A stretch of 5,677 nt of DNA, from the NCBI GenBank assembly GCA_031267475.1, contig JAIRZA010000093.1, forward strand, positions 1-5,677, in the 5' to 3' direction. This document shows positions 1 to 5,566 of this stretch, piece after piece. The notes beneath the pieces were generated by a model that made no database searches, had not been told where the DNA came from, and saw only the letters and a program-made list of their open reading frames with translations. Every line of letters starts with the position of its first letter. Within the stretch, counting starts at the first letter, position 1. Origin of the DNA: Spirochaetaceae bacterium (GTDB taxonomy: Bacteria; Spirochaetota; Spirochaetia; Treponematales; Breznakiellaceae). Made by a program: the position numbers and the translations under genes.

Positions 1-41
1 GGCATTAGACCCATCCGCGGATAAAAGTGTATGCTTAATCT

Positions 42-1790
42 GTGAAAAATACAGCGAAACACAGAACAGCGCTAGAAACCGCCTGCATTATAGGAACACT
101 ATCCCTGCTAATTTTGGGCGGACTCGTCGCCGGCACAGCCATACTGTCGAAAACCGGTGTCTTCAAAGCGAAAGACGGCGAACACCCGTCTGACTTCTAT
201 CAAAAACTGCGGCTTTTTGACGATGTTTTAGCACTGTCCGGCGAAGAAATCAATCATTCGCATATCAAAAACCTGCTGGAAACACTCGACAAGTCAGCCG
301 CCGGCGCGGAGGCCAGACTCTTACTGTTGAAACGCTATAGAAACCTTGCGCGGCGACACCCGGAATACCGCGAAGACTATCACAAAGCAGCCGTTCACGC
401 GGCCGAAAAATTCCCTCACGCCGCCGTCATATCGGCCCTTGCCGCAGAAGCGGATATGGACGCGGTTGAACCCGCCGAAGCGCCGGAAAAAATCAAACAA
501 ACCGCACTCCTGCTTAGCGAAAACGGCCCGCTTTCGGAAGCCGCCTTGCTGCCCGTAGCTTTTTGCCTGTACGCGCTCAGCGGCGCGTTGGACAACATGA
601 ATTCCGCCGCCTCCGTTAAGCGCGTTGACAGCCTGTACGCCGCCTTCATCGAAAGCCTGCGCGCCGCGGACGACACCCAAAGCGAGGAAGTCAGGGAAAG
701 TATGCTTGTCGATTCAGCCATAATCAAAATAGCGAACCGGGATCAAGAGAATGCGACCGCCATCCTCGCGCGTTTGGAGCCGCGTAAGGCGGCGCGAGTA
801 AAAACACTGTCGTTCATGGCAAATTACGCCTACGACTTTTTGAATCCGCTGCTTGCGGCGGAACTATGGTCTCGACTGGGCGGGGAAAGCGACCTTGCAA
901 ACGCCGCTTCCGCCCTTTATGTCGCAGGCGAGACCGGAAAAGCCCGCAATTTATGGCTTTTGCTGATGAAAGACACCAATAACAACACCGGCGGTACGGC
1001 CAAGCCATTAAAAATCCTGTATAATTTGGCGCTTACAACGGAAAATGCGAATGAAAAAAGCGCTTATTTGGAACATTTGCTTGCAAACGCGGAAAATAAC
1101 GATGAAAACAGAGAGGAACTAATCGCGGGATTAATCATGTATACCCGCCTTCAGAACGAGGAGCGGGCGCGCTCCATACTGTCGGAATACCCGCTTAGCA
1201 AACAAGAGCCGCTTCTGGATTTAGAGAACCTCAGCCGCGCGATGGAGTCCATGCCGCAGGACAGAGCCGTCGCGGAAACATGGCTGGCGCTTAACCGCCA
1301 CCCCGAATCGCCGGAGGTGTACCGCTGGGCGGCGTGGTACTTCGAGTATCAGCGGCGCTATGAAGACCTTGACGCGCTGCAACGCTTTGCCGCGCAGCAC
1401 AAACTAGAAAGCCCGCATTTGGATTTTCACGAGGCTTTAGGCTATATACGAAACGAAAAAAACAGCGAAAGCGCCGCCTTGCTCGAAACCATTGGAACAG
1501 TTCCGGCGTGGCTGCGACACGCCAACCTCGCCGTGATTTTCGACGCCGGCCACGAGTACACCGCCGCGCTGCGCTATTACGAAGAGGCCGCCGCGGAAAT
1601 CCTATCCGGTACTACCCCCAGTGATAACGAGCGGGCGGCGGCGGCGCGAATATATCTTAGAATGTCGCGGTGCAGACGCATCCTGGGCGCCGGACCAGAG
1701 TATGAACGCCGTGATTTAGAACGCGCTTACGAGCTTGACCGTGAAAATATAGACATCCGCCTAGCGTTGCGAAACTTAGGACGGCGCTGA
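42..1790 (+). CDS. Single-pass membrane protein with a large TPR-like helical domain, function unknown
   Basis: I do not recognise a named family. The 582-aa product starts at a GTG; an in-frame stop at 36-38 rules out a longer start, and no clear Shine-Dalgarno precedes it. A short basic N-terminus (K2, K6, H7, R8) is followed by one hydrophobic segment at about residues 13-35, which predicts a signal anchor with the rest of the protein outside the cytoplasm. No lipobox Cys follows it, so a lipoprotein is unlikely. The rest is Ala/Leu/Glu-rich and almost entirely helical. TPR-like helix pairs are clearest at about 420-452 (pattern W/Y-A-A-W-Y-F-E-Y then ALQRFA), 490-523 (LAVIF, Y-T-A-A-L-R-Y-Y-E-E-A) and 531-570 (RIYLRMSRC, then LERAYELD). 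No catalytic motif is visible. It may be a scaffold or an envelope-assembly adaptor; that is inference. The reading frame is solid, the function unknown. Confidence 0.85.
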   Translation: MKNTAKHRTALETACIIGTLSLLILGGLVAGTAILSKTGVFKAKDGEHPSDFYQKLRLFDDVLALSGEEINHSHIKNLLETLDKSAAGAEARLLLLKRYRNLARRHPEYREDYHKAAVHAAEKFPHAAVISALAAEADMDAVEPAEAPEKIKQTALLLSENGPLSEAALLPVAFCLYALSGALDNMNSAASVKRVDSLYAAFIESLRAADDTQSEEVRESMLVDSAIIKIANRDQENATAILARLEPRKAARVKTLSFMANYAYDFLNPLLAAELWSRLGGESDLANAASALYVAGETGKARNLWLLLMKDTNNNTGGTAKPLKILYNLALTTENANEKSAYLEHLLANAENNDENREELIAGLIMYTRLQNEERARSILSEYPLSKQEPLLDLENLSRAMESMPQDRAVAETWLALNRHPESPEVYRWAAWYFEYQRRYEDLDALQRFAAQHKLESPHLDFHEALGYIRNEKNSESAALLETIGTVPAWLRHANLAVIFDAGHEYTAALRYYEEAAAEILSGTTPSDNERAAAARIYLRMSRCRRILGAGPEYERRDLERAYELDRENIDIRLALRNLGRR

Positions 1791-1794
1791 TTAA

Positions 1795-1834
1795 TGCGGC
1801 GGATTTATGCGCCGCGCTGAATATTATGCTTTTT
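1795..1834 (+). terminator. GC-rich hairpin after the membrane-anchored gene, possible weak terminator
   Basis: GCGGCG at 1796-1801 pairs perfectly with CGCCGC at 1810-1815 (8-nt loop), and T1795 with G1816 adds a wobble pair. A five-T run follows at 1830-1834, about 14 nt past the stem, which is further than in a classical intrinsic terminator. The sequence GCGCTGA occurs just before the hairpin, where it contains the stop codon (1784-1790), and again just after it (1814-1820), so the hairpin lies between short direct repeats. Termination is possible but weakly supported. Confidence 0.35.
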
Positions 1835-1869
1835 AGTTGTCTTTTAACTGCCGATAAATTAATAATAAA

Positions 1870-2316
1870 ATGAATCAACAATTAAACTACGAAGACAATA
1901 TTTTTATTCTGAATTCTAAAATACGAGTAATAGAGGATATGCTGCTACTTGACGCCGACCCTGATATTTTTTTGGAAAGAACACTAGAAGATTTTGATTT
2001 TATCGCCGCGAAACTAACTTTATTGCAAGAAACGCTTGCGTTTAACACGCAACTCATTTCAAGAAACGCGCAGTTTCATAACCTTGAAGAAACTTATGAA
2101 CACTTTCTGGATTTACTCAACGATATGCTGCGGGGGGCGGGATGTTTTAGCGCCAAAAACTATCCAATAGTAAAAGAGCCGCTCAGCGCTCTTGCGGCGC
2201 ATTGTTTGAATCAGCAAAAACTAATAAAAGCGTCTATGGCGGAAGCTGGAGGGAACACGCTTGATCACCGGCTAGTCAGCGCGGACGAGTTGACCGCGTT
2301 ACTAGACGGCATATAG
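1870..2316 (+). CDS. Conserved-looking small helical hypothetical protein with a FliM-like C-terminal peptide
   Basis: I do not recognise a characterised function. The 148-aa product is acidic and predicted mostly helical: residues 8-30 and 35-90 show heptad-like Leu/Ile/Phe spacing, suggesting a helical hairpin or short coiled coil. It has no signal peptide or membrane segment, so it should be cytoplasmic. The last residues, V-S-A-D-E-L-T-A-L-L-D-G-I, resemble the LSQxEIDALLNG peptide at the N-terminus of the flagellar switch protein FliM, which binds phosphorylated CheY. Here it sits at the C-terminus of an unrelated-looking protein, so any link to chemotaxis is only a hypothesis. The ATG at 1870 has no Shine-Dalgarno. 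The next in-frame ATG (1939) follows an AGAGGA placed too close to serve it and would remove the first helix. The stop lies 8 nt before rsmD, so the two are probably co-transcribed. Its base composition is more A/T-rich than that of the gene upstream. Confidence 0.82.
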   Translation: MNQQLNYEDNIFILNSKIRVIEDMLLLDADPDIFLERTLEDFDFIAAKLTLLQETLAFNTQLISRNAQFHNLEETYEHFLDLLNDMLRGAGCFSAKNYPIVKEPLSALAAHCLNQQKLIKASMAEAGGNTLDHRLVSADELTALLDGI

Positions 2317-2324
2317 TTTGATTT

Positions 2325-2873
2325 ATGAGAGTAACAGGCGGATGCCTGCGGGGTAGAATCGCTGAAACCCCGCCGGGGCGCATCCGGCCGGCTATGGACA
2401 GGATGAGGGAGTCCGTATTCGCCGTTATTGGTGATATAAGCGGACAATCGTTTCTTGATCTATTCACAGGCTCCGGAATTATAGCGCTGGAGGCCGTATC
2501 ACGCGGCGCTTCACCAGTTGAAGCCGTGGAAATGGATAAGGGGAAACGCGAAATTCTGTTAAAAAACGCCTCCATAGCGCCCACAAGGATAAACTGCCGC
2601 TTCATGGCGGTGGAACTTTATATAAAACGCGCTAAACGCGCCTTTGACTATATCTTTTGCGATCCGCCGTTCCCTTATAAATACAAGCGCGAACTGGCGG
2701 CCATGATAGCGGACTCGGCGCTTGCGCGGGATGGCGGACTGCTTATGATGCACCGTCCGCGAGAAGATTTATGGGAAGAGGACGTTTCAGGCTTGTCCCT
2801 GACCAGCCGCCGGGAATACGGGCGTTCCATTGTTGATTTTTGGCGTGTGAATAAAAAAGGTGTGTCAAATTAG
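2325..2873 (+). CDS. rsmD: 16S rRNA (guanine(966)-N(2))-methyltransferase RsmD
   Basis: This is a SAM-dependent methyltransferase of the RsmD (YhhF) family, which makes m2G966 in helix 31 of 16S rRNA during late 30S assembly. The 182 aa match the usual family length of about 180-200. The N-terminus has the family signature: MRVTGG at 1-6, RG at 9-10, PPG at 16-18, then RPAMDRMRESVF at 21-32. Motif I, the SAM-binding loop, is DLFTGSGIIALEA (45-57). The acidic strand-2 end is VEMDK (67-71). The catalytic DPPF is at 113-116, and the C-terminal YGRSIVDFWR (165-174) is the usual closing strand. MRVTGG fixes the ATG at 2325 although no Shine-Dalgarno precedes it, so translation may depend on coupling to the gene ending 8 nt upstream. 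Its 3' end overlaps the left arm of a terminator-like stem. The family assignment is secure; the exact target base is inferred from the family. Confidence 0.95.
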   Translation: MRVTGGCLRGRIAETPPGRIRPAMDRMRESVFAVIGDISGQSFLDLFTGSGIIALEAVSRGASPVEAVEMDKGKREILLKNASIAPTRINCRFMAVELYIKRAKRAFDYIFCDPPFPYKYKRELAAMIADSALARDGGLLMMHRPREDLWEEDVSGLSLTSRREYGRSIVDFWRVNKKGVSN

Positions 2874-2904
2874 CCCATATTACCTTTTTGACTACATTTT
2901 TTTT
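2854..2904 (+). terminator. Probable intrinsic terminator overlapping the 3' end of rsmD
   Basis: AAAAAGGT at 2854-2861 pairs perfectly with ACCTTTTT at 2882-2889, extended by a G-T wobble (2862 with 2881), around an 18-nt loop. An eight-T run follows at 2897-2904. The left arm is in rsmD coding sequence and the stop codon (2871-2873) is in the loop. The stem is A/T-rich, so it is a weak terminator by composition. Its right arm can pair instead with AAAAAG at 2907-2912, which would break this hairpin. Confidence 0.45.
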
Positions 2905-2923
2905 GTAAAAAGTGCTTTTTTCT

Positions 2924-2930
2924 AAGGAGT
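2924..2930 (+). promoter_or_regulatory. Shine-Dalgarno that decides the start of the 113-aa gene
   Basis: AAGGAGT at 2924-2930 is the best ribosome binding site in the window. It lies 10 nt before the ATG at 2941 and only 1 nt before an in-frame TTG at 2932, so the ATG is the better start. It lies immediately after a set of competing A/T hairpins, so folding there could affect access to it. Confidence 0.8.
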
Positions 2931-2940
2931 TTTGTATATT

Positions 2941-3282
2941 ATGAATACGGCGGAATTATTGGAACGTTTTAAGGGAGAAGAATTTTTTCTCAAATCTTGC
3001 GAAAAGCGTCCTATGGACAGCACTCAAAAGGCGCATCTTAATCGTAAAGGCAATATGCTTTTTAATCAAGGGGATATTGAAAGCGCCCGCAGGATATTTA
3101 TAACAACCGGTTACTCCGACGGTTTATCAAGAATAGGGGACTATTACCGTTCAAAGGGGCGTGTTATTGACGCATTGCGAATGTACTGGATAGCGCCGGA
3201 TAAAAAAAAGTCCAATGAGCTTATCATGGAACTTTCCTTCATGGTGAAAAGCCTTATTCACGAGGGAGATAGTGATGGTTGA
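2941..3282 (+). CDS. Small TPR-like helical protein, coupled to the downstream TPR protein
   Basis: The function is unknown. The product is 113 aa from the ATG at 2941, chosen because AAGGAGT lies 10 nt upstream; an in-frame TTG at 2932 would add three residues but sits against that site. No signal peptide or membrane segment is seen, so it should be cytoplasmic. Two TPR-like helix pairs are visible: about 28-55 (H-L-N-R-K-G-N-M-L-F then D-I-E-S-A-R-R-I-F) and 58-86 (Y-S-D-G-L-S-R-I-G-D-Y-Y then V-I-D-A-L-R-M-Y-W). The linker ITTGYSDGL (54-62) looks like a conserved core. The pattern recalls small proteins found ahead of TPR proteins in treponemes, from memory only. The stop at 3280-3282 lies inside the next gene, which starts at 3275, and the Shine-Dalgarno for that gene is inside this one. 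The two products are therefore probably made together and may bind each other. Confidence 0.87.
   Translation: MNTAELLERFKGEEFFLKSCEKRPMDSTQKAHLNRKGNMLFNQGDIESARRIFITTGYSDGLSRIGDYYRSKGRVIDALRMYWIAPDKKKSNELIMELSFMVKSLIHEGDSDG
3264..3268 (+). promoter_or_regulatory. Internal Shine-Dalgarno choosing ATG 3275 over GTG 3272
   Basis: GGGAG at 3264-3268 lies 6 nt before ATG 3275 but only 3 nt before the in-frame GTG at 3272, favouring the ATG. It lies in the last codons of the upstream gene, whose stop falls at 3280-3282. That arrangement fits translational coupling. Confidence 0.7.
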
Positions 3283-4399
3283 TATTAGAATTTTAGAAAA
3301 TGTTCAAGACGAGCAATTTTTGCTCTGTACTCAGGAAATTACAGAACTGTCGAAAGAGGGCTATCAACTGCTAAAAGAAAATAGAGTAAACGAGGCCCTG
3401 AAATGTTTCAAGCAAATTTTAGAGCTTGATACGGAGAATAATTACGCTCTTGTCGGCATGGGGGATTCTTGCCGAAAGAGAGGGGCGCACCGGGACGCCG
3501 TCCTTTACTATGAACGCTGCCTTAACCACCATCCCGGCAACAATTACGCGCTTTTCGGCCTCGCGGACTGCTACAAAGTGTTGAATCAATATCCCATGGC
3601 GATAAAAATCTGGAAAGAGTACCTAAAGCACGACGAGCGCAACGTTACCGTACTCACACGAATAGCGGACGCTTACCGGAAACTGCGTGATTTTAAAAAT
3701 TCAAAAGAAGAATATGAACGTGTTTTAGAGATGGAAGCGCACAACCCATACGCGATAATCGGACTAGGCCACCTGCATTATGATTTTAAGGAGTACCGGG
3801 ACGCGCTGTATTTCTGGGAAAAGATGCTGGAAACCCGTAATATGTCCTGCGTAGACATCCGCGTTCTTACATCCATTGGCAACTGCCACCGGAAGTTAAA
3901 GACATTTGACGATGGAATCGCGTACTTTGACGCCGCCTTGCAGCGCGAGCCTGCGAACTTTTACGCGCTGTTCGGGCTGGGAGATTGTTTCAGAGGACTG
4001 AATCAGCCGCATAGGGCGCTTGAATACTGGAATCGCATTCTTCAACATGATCCTAAAAACAAGGTTATACTGACACGCGCCGGCGACGCTTACTGCCACC
4101 TGCATGAATTTGACAAAGCCGTCATGTATTATAACCGCGCCTTGAGCATAGAGTTTGACACATACGGCGTACTAGGACTTGCGACAATCGCCAAACTGCA
4201 AGGGCGGATTGACGAGGCTATAAACTCTCTTACAAAGCTGTTGCAGCACGATCCCAAAAACCACCGGATATACCTAGAATTAGCGGATTGCTACCTGCAA
4301 AAGAACGACAAAACGCAAGCCTCAGAAATCTTGAAAGCCTTTCAACGCTTCGGTATCCGCAATACCGCCGTAACAGAATTGCTGGAAGAAATAGAGTAA
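3275..4399 (+). CDS. Tetratricopeptide repeat protein with about ten TPRs in a 68-residue double-repeat pattern
   Basis: The 374-aa protein is almost all TPR. After a short N-terminal stretch (1-23), units of about 34 residues run from roughly 24, 58, 92, 126, 160, 196, 232, 266, 300 and 332 to near the end. Consensus positions (small residue at 8, Ala at 20, Pro/Asn near 32) are visible, as in A-L-K-C-F-K-Q-I-L-E-L-D. Odd and even units differ. The motif N-x-Y-A-L-x-G-L-x-D-C opens alternate units (near 89, 157, 228 and, degraded, 296), and V-L-T-R-x-x-D-A-Y-x-K-L recurs in the units between (near 126, 197, 265). The protein is therefore a tandem of TPR pairs. No signal peptide, membrane segment or enzymatic domain is seen, so it should be a cytoplasmic scaffold with unknown partners. 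The start is ATG 3275, 6 nt after GGGAG; the GTG at 3272 is an alternative. It overlaps the 113-aa gene by 8 nt. Confidence 0.93.
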   Translation: MVDIRILENVQDEQFLLCTQEITELSKEGYQLLKENRVNEALKCFKQILELDTENNYALVGMGDSCRKRGAHRDAVLYYERCLNHHPGNNYALFGLADCYKVLNQYPMAIKIWKEYLKHDERNVTVLTRIADAYRKLRDFKNSKEEYERVLEMEAHNPYAIIGLGHLHYDFKEYRDALYFWEKMLETRNMSCVDIRVLTSIGNCHRKLKTFDDGIAYFDAALQREPANFYALFGLGDCFRGLNQPHRALEYWNRILQHDPKNKVILTRAGDAYCHLHEFDKAVMYYNRALSIEFDTYGVLGLATIAKLQGRIDEAINSLTKLLQHDPKNHRIYLELADCYLQKNDKTQASEILKAFQRFGIRNTAVTELLEEIE

Positions 4400-4425
4400 T
4401 CAGCGTTCAGCGGCATATTCGCGGA

Positions 4426-4451
4426 CGGTAAGACAGCGGCGCTGTTTGCCG
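4426..4451 (+). other. Strong RNA hairpin in the leader of rlmN
   Basis: CGGT (4426-4429) and AGACAGC (4431-4437) pair with GCTGTTT (4441-4447) and GCCG (4448-4451). This gives about 11 pairs, two of them G-T, with a single bulged A at 4430 and a GGC loop. No T-run follows (the next bases are A-rich), so it is not a standard intrinsic terminator. It lies 27 nt after the TPR gene and about 24 nt before the rlmN Shine-Dalgarno. It could be a processing or 3'-end stabilising structure, or a leader element; the role is unknown. Confidence 0.5.
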
Positions 4452-4474
4452 GAAAAAACTTTAACATTTAGATT

Positions 4475-4480
4475 GAGGGT
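4475..4480 (+). promoter_or_regulatory. Shine-Dalgarno supporting the TTG start of rlmN
   Basis: GAGGGT at 4475-4480 lies 6 nt before the TTG at 4487. The next in-frame ATG (4535) has only a GGAAG placed 2 nt away and would remove family-typical N-terminal sequence. The TTG start is therefore preferred. Confidence 0.7.
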
Positions 4481-4486
4481 CTGCCA

Positions 4487-5509
4487 TTGTTAAAACCTTC
4501 GTTAAGCGGCGCGCCGGTTTCCAGTCTGGAAGATATGCTCGCCCCCCTGCCTAAGTACCGCGCCAAACAAATTTTCGCGTGGATAAACGCCGGCGCCGGC
4601 GCCTTTGACCTCATGACAAATTTGCCGCGTTCCTTGCGAAACGAACTTGACGAACGCTTTTGCCTGCGAAAAACATCCGTGATTAACAGCTTTGAAGACA
4701 ACTCCGGCGGCGCGGTCAAACTACAAATAAGCATAGAAGGCGGAATTATTGAAGCCGTCGCGCTTGTTGACGCGGCGGGGCGCAGGACGGCGTGCCTTTC
4801 CACACAACTCGGCTGCGCTATGGGCTGCGTTTTTTGCAAGACAGGCGGCATGGGTTTTAAGCGGAATTTGGACAGCTCTGAAATTACCGAACAATTCTAT
4901 CATATTCGCGACCTGTACCCGGACGTAGCCAACATCGTATTTATGGGAATGGGGGAGCCGCTGCATAATCTCTCCGGTTTGCGGCAGGCTGTTTCCACGC
5001 TTTGCGAAACGTCATCCCAGCGCCGCATTACAGTATCTACCTGCGGTATTACCGAAGGAATAATGAGCCTTGCGGATGAGGGTCCCGCCGTCCGCCTTGC
5101 GGTATCTCTGACCACCGCCCGTGAAGCACTGCGCCGGAAACTTATGCCGGTAAGCTCGGCCAACCCGCTTAACAGCCTAAAAGAGGCGCTGCTGTACCAT
5201 CAAGAGCGGCATAGGCGGCGTATTACACTCGAAGCCGTCGCGCTTGGCGGCGTCAATACCAGCGATGAAGACGCCGCGGCTATGGCCGGCTTTGCTCGCG
5301 GTCTTTCCGTTGTGGTGAATCTTATCCCATGGAATCCGGTGGAAAATTTGTTATTTGAAGGGAAAGCGCTAAAAGAACCAAGCGCCGCCGAACTAAAACG
5401 CTTTCGCGCCGCGCTGGAGGCGCGTGGTCTAAAAACTGTACTACGCCGCGAAAAAGGACGCGGAATAGCCGGCGCGTGCGGGCAACTGGGCGCGACAGAA
5501 AATGTTTAA
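4487..5509 (+). CDS. rlmN: Dual-specificity rRNA/tRNA adenine-C2 methyltransferase RlmN (radical SAM)
   Basis: RlmN makes m2A2503 in 23S rRNA and, in characterised bacteria, m2A37 in some tRNAs, using a 4Fe-4S cluster and a methyl-cysteine intermediate. The 340 aa are typical in length. The N-terminal accessory domain carries LPKYRAKQIFAWI (21-33). The cluster cysteines are C110, C114 and C117 in CAMGCVFC, followed by KTGGMGFKRNL. C103, seven residues before C110, and C331 in GACGQL correspond to the two further conserved cysteines (C118 and C355 in E. coli), C331 being the one that takes the methyl group. GMGEPLHN (154-161), VSTCGI (183-188) and VNLIPWNP (287-294) are also family motifs. The start is TTG, chosen from GAGGGT upstream and because LSGAPVSSLEDML aligns with the usual N-terminus. 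The segment before GACGQL reads REKGRGIAG, where many relatives have RTRGDDIDA, so the acidic residues are missing. It is RlmN rather than Cfr by overall motifs. Confidence 0.95.
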   Translation: MLKPSLSGAPVSSLEDMLAPLPKYRAKQIFAWINAGAGAFDLMTNLPRSLRNELDERFCLRKTSVINSFEDNSGGAVKLQISIEGGIIEAVALVDAAGRRTACLSTQLGCAMGCVFCKTGGMGFKRNLDSSEITEQFYHIRDLYPDVANIVFMGMGEPLHNLSGLRQAVSTLCETSSQRRITVSTCGITEGIMSLADEGPAVRLAVSLTTAREALRRKLMPVSSANPLNSLKEALLYHQERHRRRITLEAVALGGVNTSDEDAAAMAGFARGLSVVVNLIPWNPVENLLFEGKALKEPSAAELKRFRAALEARGLKTVLRREKGRGIAGACGQLGATENV

Positions 5510-5512
5510 CCA

Positions 5513-5547
5513 TACGCCGCCTGCGCCATTGAAACACCGCCGGCGTA
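5513..5547 (+). terminator. Terminator-like stem after rlmN
   Basis: TACGCCG (5513-5519) pairs perfectly with CGGCGTA (5541-5547) across a 21-nt loop, in which a short GCG/CGC pair can nest. It starts 3 nt after the rlmN stop. The following sequence is AAAATTATT rather than a T-run, so it lacks the U-tract of a standard intrinsic terminator. It may instead protect the 3' end. Confidence 0.35.
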
Positions 5548-5566
5548 AAATTATTAAACGAGGCTG

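Noticed and set aside
1..45. End of an upstream gene (a frame stopping at 22-24) or a mini-ORF at 31-45 overlapping the GTG start
   Set aside because: Only a few codons are visible and nothing identifies them. The five-codon ATG frame is probably chance.
416..727. Minus-strand open frames inside the 582-aa gene (also 321-680 and 814-1008)
   Set aside because: They lie wholly opposite a long, well-supported + strand gene, have no ribosome binding site or recognisable domain, and show the skewed composition expected of a shadow frame.
1837..1866. Promoter with TTGTCT and AATAAT for the 148-aa gene
   Set aside because: The -35 match is only 4 of 6 and the implied transcript start falls at or just after the ATG. 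It is kept only as a question in the findings, not as a feature.
2888..2893. TTGACT as a -35 element for the 2941 operon
   Set aside because: No sequence resembling TATAAT is found 15-19 nt downstream, and the hexamer lies inside a terminator-like stem region.
2932..2940. TTG at 2932 as start of the small helical protein
   Set aside because: The Shine-Dalgarno AAGGAGT ends 1 nt before it, which is too close. ATG 2941 is at normal spacing.
4468..5163. Minus-strand open frames opposite rlmN (4468-4851, 4721-4966, 4900-5163)
   Set aside because: They are antisense to a motif-verified RlmN gene and carry no domain of their own.
4487..5509. Cfr-type antibiotic-resistance methyltransferase instead of RlmN
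   Set aside because: Cfr and RlmN share the radical-SAM core, but the length, N-terminal domain, LIPWNP and GACGQL context, and housekeeping neighbourhood point to RlmN.
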